DNA from: an uncultured Cyclobacteriaceae bacterium
GTDB lineage: Bacteria; Bacteroidota; Bacteroidia; Cytophagales; Cyclobacteriaceae
DNA: 64,000 bases
Reading direction: 5' to 3'
Assembly: GCA_943788235.1 (NCBI GenBank)
Contig: CALSPM010000003.1
Span: 1-64,000 of the forward strand
The translations under genes were made by a program, and so were the position numbers. The notes below the pieces were generated by a model. It was given only the letters and a program-made list of their open reading frames with translations. It searched no databases and was not told the DNA's origin. The first letter of the stretch is position 1. Every line of letters begins with the position of its first letter. Positions 9,181-17,880 of this stretch are shown one piece after another.

Positions 9181-9188
9181 TATATTTG
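9181..9188 (+). promoter_or_regulatory. -7 element (TATATTTG) before the thioredoxin-like gene
   Basis: TATATTTG matches TAnnTTTG and lies 45 nt before the ATG. No -33 TTTG at suitable distance is visible, so this is tentative. Confidence 0.4.
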
Positions 9189-9232
9189 TGTAGACAACTT
9201 TAAAGTCTATTTTCATTGAGTAAACAGTAAAT

Positions 9233-9790
9233 ATGTCCTTAACATCCTCTAATATGTTAGCACTTGGCGCTAAGGCCCCAAGATTTGATTTGCTCGATAC
9301 TTTAAGTAAACAGACTAAATCCTATGAATCACTAAAAGGAGCCAAGGGGATGCTGCTTATGTTCATATGTAATCATTGCCCTTACGTTTTGCATATGCAA
9401 GATGCTTTGGTAGCGGTTGGGAATAAGTACTTGGATCTGGGTATTGGGGTAGTGGCCATTTCGAGTAATGATGTAGTTGCTTATCCAGAAGATGATCCCG
9501 TTAAGATGGAACAGTTTGCGTTGCATCTGGGATTTAAATTTCCTTATTTGTACGATGAGACGCAGGAAGTGGCTCAATCTTATGAGGCCGCCTGTACGCC
9601 TGATTTTTATTTGTTTGACCATCGTGATGATTTGGTTTACAGAGGAAGATTCGATCCATCAAGGCCTGGGAATGATATTGAGGTTACAGGTACAGACTTG
9701 ATTGCGGCATTGGAGCTTCTTAATTCAGGCCAACCGCAGTCGTTGATTCAGTTACCGAGTATGGGGTGCAATATTAAATGGAGGTCTTAA
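9233..9790 (+). CDS. Thioredoxin-family (AhpC/TSA-like) protein
   Basis: The 185-residue thioredoxin-fold protein has the redox motif CNHC followed by PYV (residues about 44-50), as in the peroxiredoxin-like 1 family that carries F-x-C-N-H-C-P. The N-terminus LGAKAPRFDLLDT is the usual AhpC/TSA opening. Downstream VAISSNDVVAYPEDDP and TPDFYLFD belong to the same family, which has an extended C-terminus (YRGRFDPSRPG). There is no signal peptide, so it is cytoplasmic. The likely role is thiol or peroxide reduction, but the physiological substrate is not known for this family. Confidence 0.82.
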   Translation: MSLTSSNMLALGAKAPRFDLLDTLSKQTKSYESLKGAKGMLLMFICNHCPYVLHMQDALVAVGNKYLDLGIGVVAISSNDVVAYPEDDPVKMEQFALHLGFKFPYLYDETQEVAQSYEAACTPDFYLFDHRDDLVYRGRFDPSRPGNDIEVTGTDLIAALELLNSGQPQSLIQLPSMGCNIKWRS

Positions 9791-9812
9791 TTACAAATTC
9801 ACTATTTTTTTT

Positions 9813-9820
9813 TAGTTTTG
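9813..9820 (+). promoter_or_regulatory. -7 element (TAGTTTTG) before panB
   Basis: TAGTTTTG matches TAnnTTTG and lies 16 nt upstream of the panB ATG, giving a very short leader. It supports choosing the ATG at 9836. Confidence 0.45.
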
Positions 9821-9835
9821 TGATCTATTCTATTG

Positions 9836-10657
9836 ATGAGCACATCCAAAAATATCTTTAAAAAAATAACTACACAGAAGCTTCGAGAGATGAAAGCGAT
9901 TGGTGAAAAAATCTCCATGCTCACTGCATATGATTATTCAATGGCTAAAATTTTAGATAGAGCGGGAATTGATATCTTATTAGTGGGAGATTCTGCTTCC
10001 AACGTTATGGCCGGGAATGAGACCACTTTACCTATTACGCTGGATCATATGATATGGCATGCACAAGCTGTAGTTAAGGCGGTAGACCGTGCCTTGGTGG
10101 TCGTAGATGTACCTTTTGGAAGTTATCAAGGAAACTCATCAGAGGCTTTGAGATCATCTATCAGAATCATGAAGGAATCAGGAGCCCATGCCGTAAAAAT
10201 GGAGGGGGGAATAGAAATAAAGGAAAGTGTTGAACGCGTGATTAATGCAGGTATACCGGTAATGGGTCATTTGGGATTGACGCCACAGTCAATTTACAAA
10301 TTCGGGACTTATGCGGTAAGGGCCAAAGATAGTGATGAGGCAAAAAAACTTTTGAATGATGCCGTGCTACTCCAAGAGCTAGGATGTTTTTCCATTGTAT
10401 TAGAAAAGATACCCGCATTATTAGGTAAACAAGTAGCTGAGCACTTGCATATTCCTTTGATTGGCATAGGTGCAGGCTCACACGTAGATGGTCAAGTTTT
10501 GGTAGTTCATGATATGCTGGGAATTACTCAGGATTTTAAGCCCCGATTTTTGAGAAGCTATGCGGACTTAAATGGCATAATTACTGAAGCTGTTGGACAC
10601 TATATTAGGGATGTTAAATCCGAAGATTTTCCCAATAATAAAAATGAGAGTTATTAA
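9836..10657 (+). CDS. panB: 3-methyl-2-oxobutanoate hydroxymethyltransferase
   Basis: This is the first enzyme of pantothenate (coenzyme A) synthesis; it adds a hydroxymethyl group from methylene-tetrahydrofolate to alpha-ketoisovalerate. The 273-residue TIM barrel has [47 protein letters not shown] and [14 protein letters not shown], all family signatures with the metal-binding Asp and the catalytic Glu region. The ATG at 9836 is preferred to a TTG one codon earlier. panC and panD are not nearby. It lies 25 nt before icd and may be cotranscribed with it. Confidence 0.95.
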   Translation: MSTSKNIFKKITTQKLREMKAIGEKISMLTAYDYSMAKILDRAGIDILLVGDSASNVMAGNETTLPITLDHMIWHAQAVVKAVDRALVVVDVPFGSYQGNSSEALRSSIRIMKESGAHAVKMEGGIEIKESVERVINAGIPVMGHLGLTPQSIYKFGTYAVRAKDSDEAKKLLNDAVLLQELGCFSIVLEKIPALLGKQVAEHLHIPLIGIGAGSHVDGQVLVVHDMLGITQDFKPRFLRSYADLNGIITEAVGHYIRDVKSEDFPNNKNESY

Positions 10658-10682
10658 TTAATCACATAAAATTTTAAAACGA

Positions 10683-11906
10683 ATGCCAGAAAAAATTACC
10701 TTAAACGCAGGGAAATTAAATGTCCCGAACAACCCATTAATTCCATTTATTGAAGGGGATGGTACGGGTGTTGATATTTGGCCAGCTTCTAAAAAGGTCT
10801 TTGATGCAGCAGTTAAAAAGGCCTATAATGGAACAAAAGAAATAGAATGGTTGGAAGTGTTAGCGGGAGAAAAAGCTTTTAATAAAACAGGGGAATGGTT
10901 GCCTTTAGAAACCCTCAATATGTTCAGAGAATACTTAGTTGGTATCAAAGGGCCATTGACGACTCCTGTAGGCGGAGGTATTAGATCTTTAAATGTAGCG
11001 CTTAGGCAAGAGTTAGATCTTTATGCTTGCTTGCGTCCAGTAAGATGGTTTGAAGGAACTCCATCTCCAGTAAAAAATCCTGAAACAACAGATATGGTGA
11101 TTTATCGGGAAAATACGGAAGATATTTATGCAGGAATAGAGTTTCAGTACGGTACAGATGATGCTGAAAAATTTGGAAAAATATTATCAGAAACTTTTCC
11201 TGATCGATATAAAAAGGTAAGATTTCCCCAAACTGCAAGTTTTGGAATCAAACCAGTTTCAAAAGAAGGAACTGAACGACTGGTTAGGGCCGCTTTTGAG
11301 TATGCCATTGCCCACAAACGAGATTCTGTGACTTTGGTACACAAAGGAAACATTATGAAGTACACAGAGGGATCTTTTAGAGATTGGGGTTACGAATTGG
11401 CCAAGACAGATTACCATGCGGTTGATTTAGATGGAGGCCCTTGGCAAGTGTTTGAAAAAGACGGGCATAAAGTAATTGTCAAAGATGTCATTGCGGATGC
11501 TTTTTTACAACAGATTTTAACAAGGCCCGCAGATTACGATGTCATTGCTACATTGAACTTAAATGGCGATTATATATCTGATGCACTGGCCGCTATTGTC
11601 GGAGGAATTGGTATTGCTCCCGGAGCAAACATCAATTATGATACGGGTCATGCAATTTTTGAAGCGACTCACGGAACCGCGCCAAAATATGCCGGACAAG
11701 ATAAAGTTAACCCAGGTTCTGTTATTCTTTCCGGAGCGATGATGTTAGCGCATTTGGGCTGGACAGAGGCTGCTGATCTTATTTATAAAGGACTTGAGAA
11801 TGCGATTGCAGGAAAGCGAGTCACTTATGATTTTGAAAGACTGATGGAAGGGGCAACTCTTTTAAAATGTTCAGAATTTGGAGATGAGATCATATCCAAT
11901 ATGTAG
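10683..11906 (+). CDS. icd: Isocitrate dehydrogenase, NADP-type
   Basis: This TCA-cycle enzyme oxidises isocitrate to 2-oxoglutarate. The 407 residues belong to the homodimeric bacterial type I family: [15 protein letters not shown] at the start, [20 protein letters not shown] (quoted as [10 protein letters not shown] and [10 protein letters not shown]) for substrate binding, [11 protein letters not shown] with the conserved Arg/Glu, [11 protein letters not shown] with the catalytic Lys, and [18 protein letters not shown] with the metal-binding aspartates. GTAPKYAGQ in the cofactor pocket resembles NADP-specific enzymes (inference). It is followed by a good terminator and faces zapA. Confidence 0.95.
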   Translation: MPEKITLNAGKLNVPNNPLIPFIEGDGTGVDIWPASKKVFDAAVKKAYNGTKEIEWLEVLAGEKAFNKTGEWLPLETLNMFREYLVGIKGPLTTPVGGGIRSLNVALRQELDLYACLRPVRWFEGTPSPVKNPETTDMVIYRENTEDIYAGIEFQYGTDDAEKFGKILSETFPDRYKKVRFPQTASFGIKPVSKEGTERLVRAAFEYAIAHKRDSVTLVHKGNIMKYTEGSFRDWGYELAKTDYHAVDLDGGPWQVFEKDGHKVIVKDVIADAFLQQILTRPADYDVIATLNLNGDYISDALAAIVGGIGIAPGANINYDTGHAIFEATHGTAPKYAGQDKVNPGSVILSGAMMLAHLGWTEAADLIYKGLENAIAGKRVTYDFERLMEGATLLKCSEFGDEIISNM

Positions 11907-11935
11907 AAGCTATTATTTTTTAAGAACATAAGAAC

Positions 11936-11968
11936 AAAAGAAGGGTTATGAGTCATTATCCTTTTTTT
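11936..11968 (+). terminator. Rho-independent terminator after icd
   Basis: The hairpin pairs AAAAG-AAGGGTTATG with CATTATCCTTTTTT (one mismatch, one G-U pair) and is followed by a T run. It lies between the convergent icd and zapA genes and has its best U tract on the plus strand, so it mainly ends icd. Confidence 0.7.
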
Positions 11969-11969
11969 G

Positions 11970-12254
11970 TTATAAGGAATTTGAAATTAATTGATTTAGA
12001 TTTTTTATTTTCTCGAAAGTTGAAGTATCTCCTTCATTTTTGCCCTCATCATCTTTCATTTTTTCATTTTGGCAGTCAAAAGCTACCATGGCCAATAAAT
12101 CTTGTTGATCATCAATACCAAATCTTTCTTTGTAGGTCTGCGCTTTTTCATTTAAAATGCGTCCTGCACGTCTGATTCGTTCTTCATCCTCAGCCTTTAT
12201 GCGCATGGGGTATTCCCTATTCCCGATTCTTAATTTTATAGAAAGTTCTGACAT
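11970..12254 (-). CDS. zapA: Cell division protein ZapA
   Basis: ZapA binds FtsZ and bundles its filaments at midcell. From the ATG at 12254 the protein starts MSELSIKLRIGNREYPM, with the family fold opening (I-x-I-x-G-R-x-Y), and has 94 residues. The helix with ILNEKAQTYKERFGIDDQQDLLAMVAFD, given here as ILNEKAQTYKERFG and DQQDLLAMVAFD, is the typical dimerisation part. A start seven codons upstream (12275) would overlap the preceding coiled-coil gene and is less likely. It is the last gene of the pheT operon. In many relatives rny follows zapA; here icd faces it instead. Confidence 0.82.
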   Translation of the reverse strand: MSELSIKLRIGNREYPMRIKAEDEERIRRAGRILNEKAQTYKERFGIDDQQDLLAMVAFDCQNEKMKDDEGKNEGDTSTFEKIKNLNQLISNSL

Positions 12255-12264
12255 CTCATTTTTT

Positions 12265-12561
12265 TTAAGCTTCACTTAAGTGCAGGATGCATTTATCGAT
12301 TTCCATAATATACTTATTAAGCAATTCTTTGAGCTCATCCGGATTCGCGCTTTCTATGGCATTATCTGCAATTTGATTTAGCTTAAATTTATTTTGGAAA
12401 CTGTTTAATTCACGTTCTTTTTGACTGATCTTCTCTCTCAAATGGAGGTTCTCATTTTGATATATTTCCACCTCATTTTTCAACTTCGCCTGTTCAGAAA
12501 TTATGAGTTTTATTCTTCTTTCGAGGTTATTGATTTCATTATTTAAAGATTCAGAGCTCAT
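12265..12561 (-). CDS. Small coiled-coil protein between pheT and zapA
   Basis: This 98-residue protein is almost entirely a predicted coiled coil: leucine/isoleucine heptads run through LNNEINNLERRIKLIISEQ and ENLHLREKISQKEREL. The C-terminal 35 residues (ESANPDELKELLNKYIMEID) look like a separate helix. Its ATG overlaps the pheT stop (ATGA) and it ends 10 nt before zapA. Position and shape suggest a ZapA partner comparable to ZauP or ZapB, which are also short coiled coils that work with ZapA. That role is inference from context; there is no sequence signature I can name. Confidence 0.7.
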   Translation of the reverse strand: MSSESLNNEINNLERRIKLIISEQAKLKNEVEIYQNENLHLREKISQKERELNSFQNKFKLNQIADNAIESANPDELKELLNKYIMEIDKCILHLSEA

Positions 12562-14966
12562 TTGCGGATGATAGCATTTAATTCATTTTCAAATCGATAC
12601 ATAAGTTTACTCATTATTTTATCAATTTTCTTATCGTTTAAGGTTTTTTCTTGATCTTGAAGATAAAAAGCGATGGCATATGCTTTATTTTCACTTCCAA
12701 TTTTATCACCTTCATAAATACTGAACACATTTATTTTGGATAATAAATTGTTTTCAGTTGACTGTGCGATTTGCTTGATTTCATTATAGCTTACCGTCTT
12801 TTTTATGACTAAAGATAGGTCTCTACGAACCTCTGGATACTTCGATATTTTTTGAAATGAGACGATTTTTTGAGCATTTTTTACTAAATAACCCCAATCA
12901 ACTTCAGCATAAAAAACTGTGCTTTTAATATCAAAATATTGTGTGATTTTGGAAGCTAGTTTTCCAATATGACCAATGAGCTTGTCATGAAGATAAAGAT
13001 CTATGCCATACTCAAAAACGGTAGAGGTGGTTGGGATCAATTTCGGTGACCGATTACCACTTTTTTGAATTAAATCTTCAATGTCTCCAGAAAGGTGATG
13101 AAAAGTGACAGGAGTAGTTTCATCCATCCATGATGCCTCTTGCTTATTTCCAACGCGCAACAAGCATAGAGTATTTTTTTCGGTTGATTGACTATTTTTA
13201 TGACCGTAGGTTTTACTAAACTCATATAATTTAAGGCTTTCCTGTTTCCTGTTAAGATTAAAGCGTACAGATTCCAGTGCCGTATACAAAGGAGTAGGTT
13301 TAAGTATACCCAAAGCCTCACTGGATCGATTTAAGATTTCGACAACTTCATTTTTAGCTAGTTTTAAATCATCTTCGTATTTCTTATTGGTCAAGGAATT
13401 TGTTAAAATTTCTTGATAACCTTTGCCGGACAAGAAATGTGATATTTTCTCTTGCCATTTATAGGGTTCTATCTCATTAAATTCCGCAAGGTATTCGGTA
13501 GAGAAGTGGTCATCGAAACCGATATTATTTATTCCGTATATACGCAAGACTTCCTCAACTAAATCTGCCTCTCGGGTCACCTCACTTCGATAAGGAGGAA
13601 CGTGGGCATTAAATGTATTGGCATTAATATCGGTGGTCTTGATGTCCAAGCTATTCAAGATGTCTATAATGCGTTCTTTATCTATTGTTTCACCAATGAG
13701 TTTGTCAAAGGTTTGAAAGGCGGTAGGGATGGTCTTGGTAGCTATCGGATGTGGGTAGAGATCTATAAAGTCAGAAGCGATGTACCCACCTGCGATTTCA
13801 AGAATTAACTGTGTCGCATACTTTAGAGCAAAAATGGTCATCTCTGGGTCTGTACTCCGCTCAAATCTAAAGGAGGCATCTGTATTTAATCCATGGCGCT
13901 GCGCGGTACTTCTCACGTATTCAGGAGAAAAGCAGGCACTTTCTAAGAATATATCTGTAGTCTCATTGGTGACTCCAGATTTTTGACCACCAAACACTCC
14001 GGCAAGGCACATACCCCCCTCGGTATTACAGATCATTAGGTCTTGATCACTGAGCTTTCTTTCCTTACCATCTAAGGTGGTGAAAGGTGTATCGGTTGGC
14101 AAACGCTTGACGATAATTGAACTTCCTACTTCGTCGGCATCAAAAGCATGCATAGGCTGTCCGAGGCTGTGTAAGACATAGTTAGTTATGTCTACTATAT
14201 TGTTAATGGGTTCTAAATCAATGGCCTTGAGCTTCCATTTGAGCCAATCTGGTGATACGGAAACCTGAATACCTCGTAGCGTTACTCCAGAATACCTAAG
14301 AGCGCCCTCATGATCTTCAACGGTTACTTTTATTGGATTTTTCGGATGACTGAGATCAAAATTTTTAAGAATAGGTAGGGTTAAGCTTCGATTGAAATAA
14401 GCTTTGAGATCTCTTGCCGTTCCTAAATGAGAAGTAGCATCTCCTCTATTGGGGGTAAGGCCAATTTCATAAATGATGTCTTCCTTACTTTCATAGATTT
14501 TATTTAGGGGGGTACCATTGGCATAATCGGTTTTCAAGACCATGATACCCTCATGACTTGAACCTAAGCCGATTTCATCTTCGGCGCAAATCATACCCTG
14601 AGATACTTCGCCACGTATTTTTACTTTTTTTATTTGAAAGGGTTCCCCTTTGATTGGATATATCAAACAGTTGACAGGAGCAATTGCTACTTTTTGTCCC
14701 GCGTTTATATTAGCGGCACCACAAACAATGCTGATTAGATCATCTGACCCAACATCCACTTGTGTCAATTTTAATTTGTCAGCATTGGGATGCGGGATGC
14801 AGCTCATAACTTCTCCTATGATTAAGCCTTTAAGTCCCCCTTTTATTTTTTCAATTTTTGAGATGGACTCCACTTCTAGGCCCGTTTGCGTTAGTATCTC
14901 AGAAATGGTTTCTGGAGTTTCAGGAAGTTCAATAAAATGAGTGAGCCAGTTGTGCGAAATTTTCAT
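12558..14966 (-). CDS. pheT: Phenylalanyl-tRNA synthetase beta subunit
   Basis: This is the large subunit of the alpha2-beta2 synthetase that charges tRNA-Phe. With 802 residues it has the full bacterial architecture. An EMAP-like tRNA-binding OB domain (about 40-150) has HPNADKLKLTQVDVG. The B3/B4 editing part (about 210-390) has LEPINNIVDITNYVLHSLGQ, quoted as INNIVDITNYV, and GQPMHAFDAD. A B5 domain and a catalytic-like core follow. The C-terminal FDX-ACB anticodon domain (about 705-800) has SKYPEVRRDLSLVI. pheS is not adjacent, which is common in this phylum. The gene leads an operon with the coiled-coil gene and zapA. Confidence 0.95.
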   Translation of the reverse strand: MKISHNWLTHFIELPETPETISEILTQTGLEVESISKIEKIKGGLKGLIIGEVMSCIPHPNADKLKLTQVDVGSDDLISIVCGAANINAGQKVAIAPVNCLIYPIKGEPFQIKKVKIRGEVSQGMICAEDEIGLGSSHEGIMVLKTDYANGTPLNKIYESKEDIIYEIGLTPNRGDATSHLGTARDLKAYFNRSLTLPILKNFDLSHPKNPIKVTVEDHEGALRYSGVTLRGIQVSVSPDWLKWKLKAIDLEPINNIVDITNYVLHSLGQPMHAFDADEVGSSIIVKRLPTDTPFTTLDGKERKLSDQDLMICNTEGGMCLAGVFGGQKSGVTNETTDIFLESACFSPEYVRSTAQRHGLNTDASFRFERSTDPEMTIFALKYATQLILEIAGGYIASDFIDLYPHPIATKTIPTAFQTFDKLIGETIDKERIIDILNSLDIKTTDINANTFNAHVPPYRSEVTREADLVEEVLRIYGINNIGFDDHFSTEYLAEFNEIEPYKWQEKISHFLSGKGYQEILTNSLTNKKYEDDLKLAKNEVVEILNRSSEALGILKPTPLYTALESVRFNLNRKQESLKLYEFSKTYGHKNSQSTEKNTLCLLRVGNKQEASWMDETTPVTFHHLSGDIEDLIQKSGNRSPKLIPTTSTVFEYGIDLYLHDKLIGHIGKLASKITQYFDIKSTVFYAEVDWGYLVKNAQKIVSFQKISKYPEVRRDLSLVIKKTVSYNEIKQIAQSTENNLLSKINVFSIYEGDKIGSENKAYAIAFYLQDQEKTLNDKKIDKIMSKLMYRFENELNAIIRK

Positions 14967-14994
14967 ATTTATGGCTCCTTTATGAGCTTGAGTA

Positions 14995-15002
14995 CAAAAA
15001 TA
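14995..15002 (-). promoter_or_regulatory. -7 element (TATTTTTG) before pheT
   Basis: Read on the minus strand, TATTTTTG matches TAnnTTTG and lies 29 nt before the pheT ATG. No convincing -33 element is visible. Confidence 0.45.
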
Positions 15003-15029
15003 TAAAGTGTTGGCATTAAAATGGGCTAA

Positions 15030-15638
15030 CTATTCAATTTTATATGCTCGTTCACCCGCTTCTATGGCTATGGCAAGAATATTTTCGGTCGGAGGAAGTG
15101 GGCAGATGTACTCATCAATGTAGGCGCAATAGGGATTGTAGGATAAATTGAAGTCAAGACTAGTTTTATTTGATTTTCCTATGGTGACATCTAAATAGCG
15201 CCCACCTCCATAACTACCCTTGCTGCTGGTATCATCTGCAAATCCGCAGAAGAGGGTTTTATCAGCGCCGAAATCTATGGGTTTAAGTACGAGTAACCTC
15301 AATAATTGCCCATCCAGGGAGAATTTTAACCAAGCAAATTTTTGATATCGCTCTGACTTACCATTGCTCGTATTTAAAACCACGATTTGGCGTTCTTGGA
15401 TTCTTTCTACTAAGGCATTGACTTTATATTTTTTATCAATAGGATAGTAGCTGGGCTTTTGGTAAACGACATCAAACTGATTGAAGGGGGAACGCTCATT
15501 GAAAGCTAAATATTTATGTCTATTACTGATTTCTTTCTCAACTGATGAGAAATAATTTTCGTCAGTTTCATCACTCGAAAATGAATAAAAAAGGAGCAAT
15601 AAAAGTAGTGGGATCAAGAGCCAAATTATTTTTTTCAT
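15030..15638 (-). CDS. DUF1684 domain protein
   Basis: The 202-residue protein has an N-terminal hydrophobic segment (about residues 3-20) that acts as a signal or anchor. It then matches the DUF1684 family: a central beta-rich part, the block FADDTSSKGSYGGGRYLDV, quoted as FADDTS and YGGGRYLDV, and the family-defining SYNPYCAYIDEYICPLPPTEN, quoted as YNPYCAY and CPLPPTEN. The molecular function of DUF1684 is not established. It lies just downstream of the broken radC gene, 11 nt away, and may have been cotranscribed with it. Confidence 0.85.
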   Translation of the reverse strand: MKKIIWLLIPLLLLLLFYSFSSDETDENYFSSVEKEISNRHKYLAFNERSPFNQFDVVYQKPSYYPIDKKYKVNALVERIQERQIVVLNTSNGKSERYQKFAWLKFSLDGQLLRLLVLKPIDFGADKTLFCGFADDTSSKGSYGGGRYLDVTIGKSNKTSLDFNLSYNPYCAYIDEYICPLPPTENILAIAIEAGERAYKIE

Positions 15639-15649
15639 TGGAGTAGTGG

Positions 15650-16308
15650 TTAGAAAACTAAAGAATGATCTACAAAGTTATAATATCCAGCGTTGGTATA
15701 TATGATATGATCAATGAAAGAAATATCAAGTAAATATCCAGCTTTTTTAATTTTTTTTGTCAAGTTAATGTCTGCCTGAGAAGCACTCATGTTTCCCAAG
15801 GGATGGTTATGAATCAATATTAGGGAACTTGCATGCCCATCGAGTGCATGCTTGAAAACGATTTTAGGATCCACTAAGGTTCCTTAGATCCCAACTTTAG
15901 ATATCTGCTTCCTGGCAATGACGTCATTATTTCTTTTCAATAAAATAATCCAAAACTCTTCATGTTGAATGTCCATCATTTCGGCACGCATGAATTCATA
16001 TCGTCTCCGACCTAATTCAAGGGTGCTGATGATATTTATGGTCTTGGCATGTCCTATTCCTTTAAATTTTATCAGATATTTTACTGATAATTGTGCCAAT
16101 TGATGGAGGTCATTATTTACCGAGGTCAAAATGTTTTGCCAAGGTCTAAAGCAGATTGTGCTTGGTATCCGGAGCTCAACAAAATCCCTAATAATTCAGC
16201 ACTCGTTAATATTGAAGGTCCTTTACTTAATAATTTTTCCCGAAGGTGGTCTTCTTCGGGCTAATTTTTAATATTTAATGAATATTGATATGAAAAGTTA
16301 CTTGACAT
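15650..16308 (-). pseudogene. radC: RadC-family (JAB/MPN domain) gene, broken by two stops and a frameshift
   Basis: From the ATG at 16308 the translation reads MSSNFSYQ..LNIKN, then a TAG at 16261-16263 exactly where relatives have Trp (IKxW-x-EEDRPREKLL). It continues as PEEDHLREKLLSKG and SAELLGILLSSG. The frame then shifts near 16130-16140 into SVNNDLHQLAQLSV. A TAA follows at 15884-15886, within KVGI-stop-GTLVDPKIVF, where relatives have Ser (GISGTVVDPK). The C-terminal half keeps the metal-site motif HNHPLGNMSAS. The total length is that of an intact RadC (about 220 codons). RadC proteins are putative nucleases of unproven role. The gene is almost certainly non-functional. Confidence 0.9.
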
Positions 16309-16324
16309 AAGTCAAATAAATTTA

Positions 16325-16362
16325 CAACAAAAAAGCCTCGGTATATCGAGGCTTTTTTGTTG
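16325..16362 (-). terminator. Rho-independent terminator after rpsT
   Basis: A perfect 16-bp inverted repeat (16325-16340 and 16347-16362) encloses a 6-nt loop. The GC core is GCCTCG/CGAGGC, flanked by six A and six T, so it works in either direction. It lies 16 nt past the rpsT stop and insulates rpsT from the radC remnant. Confidence 0.9.
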
Positions 16363-16377
16363 TTTTCATTAGTTTTT

Positions 16378-16629
16378 TTAAAGAGTAGCTACTTGCTTGG
16401 TCAAGCTTGACTTTAAATTAGCTGCTTTTTTCTTATGAATGATGTTTCTCTTTGACAGCTTGTCTAGCATGCTGGTCACTTCTTTTAATAATTTTTCAGC
16501 CTCAACTTTGTCCGTTGATTCACGAAGCTTTTTTAGATAAGTTCGTGTCGTTTTATGTTGATAGCGGTTTCTGAGCCTTTTTGCTTCGCTTGACTTTATT
16601 CTCTTTTTTGCCGACTTGTGATTTGCCAT
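16378..16629 (-). CDS. rpsT: 30S ribosomal protein S20
   Basis: S20 is a primary binder of 16S rRNA in the small subunit. It has 83 residues and the classic opening MANHKSAKKRIK, then a long basic helix with RLRNRYQHKTTRTYLKKL, quoted as RLRNRYQHKTTRTY, and the C-terminal HKKKAANLKSSL. It is a single-gene unit with its own strong promoter and terminator and is flanked on both sides by pseudogenes. Confidence 0.96.
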   Translation of the reverse strand: MANHKSAKKRIKSSEAKRLRNRYQHKTTRTYLKKLRESTDKVEAEKLLKEVTSMLDKLSKRNIIHKKKAANLKSSLTKQVATL

Positions 16630-16658
16630 TTCTATTACCTTATTCTGTTGAAGGACTG

Positions 16659-16688
16659 CAAAGTTAGGCTTTTTATTGAAAAAACAAA
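16659..16688 (-). promoter_or_regulatory. Promoter of rpsT
   Basis: On the minus strand, TTTG (16685-16688) is followed after 18 nt by TAACTTTG (16659-16666), then C. This is a near-ideal Bacteroidota promoter. The -7 element ends 29 nt before the rpsT ATG. Confidence 0.8.
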
Positions 16689-16737
16689 AGCCAAATAGAT
16701 TTATAAGTAATTAGTCTGAACAGCTATATTTACTTCC

Positions 16738-17696
16738 ATGCATTTTTTATTATATTCTTTACTTTTAAAATTCTTCTCCACACATTTTGAGCCTAATAGG
16801 AAGGCCGAATGGGGATTTCACGCATATAAAAAAATAAATGAGATTGCTATTTTTTCGCTACCACCTGAAATGATTGGATTTTATAAACATCATATGAGTA
16901 CGATTATTGAAAGATCGGTGAATCCAGATAAGCGACGATACATAAATGAAAATGAAGGGCCCAGGCATTTTATTGATTTAGATGCGTATGGAAGTGATCC
17001 CTTAGCTCAACTACCTAAAAAATGGCAAGAAGCGATTGAGCAGTGTGTGGACAGTACTTTAACAGAGCACGGGATCGTACCTTGGCACATGGTGAGGGTA
17101 AAATATTATTTAATACAGGCGTTTTTAAATCAGTATGCCGACCAAATTTTAAAAATATCGGCGGATTTAGGTCATTATGTTGGAGATGCGTACGTACCCT
17201 TGCACACAACCAGCAATTATAACGGTCAAAAGGCAAGTCAGAGGGGTATACATGGATTCTGAGAATCTCGCCTGCCAGAATTATTTGATCAGCAATATGG
17301 TTTGTTTGTAGGAAAGGCAGAATATATCGAGAACGTCAATGACGCCGCTTGGAATGCCGTAGGCAATGCACATTTGGCCCTAGATTCGGTATTAATTTTC
17401 GAAGCTCAAATTAGTCAAGAATTTCCTCCAACTAAGAAATACTGCTTTGAGGTAAGAGGGAACCAGACGGTTAAAGTTTATTCATATGAATTTTCTGAGG
17501 CTACCATCAACGGTTACAAGGGATGGTAGAACGAAAAATGCGGGCATCAATTAAATTAATTGCCGATGTATGGTTTACCTGCTGGGTCTATGGTGGTCAG
17601 ACTACACTGAATAAAATGATTCTCGAGGACAATAAGATTATAAAAAGGCGAATAGATTCTTTATTGATAAGAGATGGGAGTCATGAAAGAAATTGA
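16738..17696 (+). pseudogene. Zinc-dependent phospholipase C-like (PLC/P1 nuclease fold) gene, broken
   Basis: The first segment (16738-17259) encodes a signal-like N-terminus and then WGFHAYKKINEIAIFSLPPEM, quoted as WGFHAYKKINEIA and LPPEM, HFIDLDAYG, and the metal-binding stretch SADLGHYVGDAYVPLHTT, quoted as LGHYVGDAYVPLHTT. These are hallmarks of the zinc-dependent phospholipase C family of Bacteroidota. It stops at a TGA (17260-17262) inside HGF-stop-ESRLPELF, where relatives have Trp. The frame continues to about 17510, then shifts, and resumes as GMVERKMRAS..ADVWFTCWV, ending at the TGA at 17694-17696. One nonsense change and one frameshift make this a recent pseudogene. Confidence 0.88.
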
Positions 17697-17828
17697 CGGG
17701 ATTAATTGAGTAGCATAAACGCGATTTGATACAGATGTATTTTTAGGGCCATTTTTCAATCATCGCGAGCTGTGTACTCGAAAGGTGAGTTTCCGTATTG
17801 TGGCAATTTACTTCGACACCTCCAATAT

Positions 17829-17865
17829 AAAAAAAGGTTACCCAGTTAATGAATGACCTTTTTTT
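17829..17865 (-). terminator. Probable terminator after tsf
   Basis: An inverted repeat AAAAAAAGGT / ACCTTTTTTT flanks a 17-nt loop. Read on the minus strand, it ends in a T run shortly after the tsf stop. The GC part is short, so the call is moderate. Confidence 0.5.
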
Positions 17866-17880
17866 AATTTTTTTAAAAGT

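Noticed and set aside
15650-16129. Two separate small RadC-like genes
   Set aside because: The 81- and 74-residue pieces are in the same frame, joined across a single TAA with only three codons between, and continue one RadC sequence that begins at 16308.
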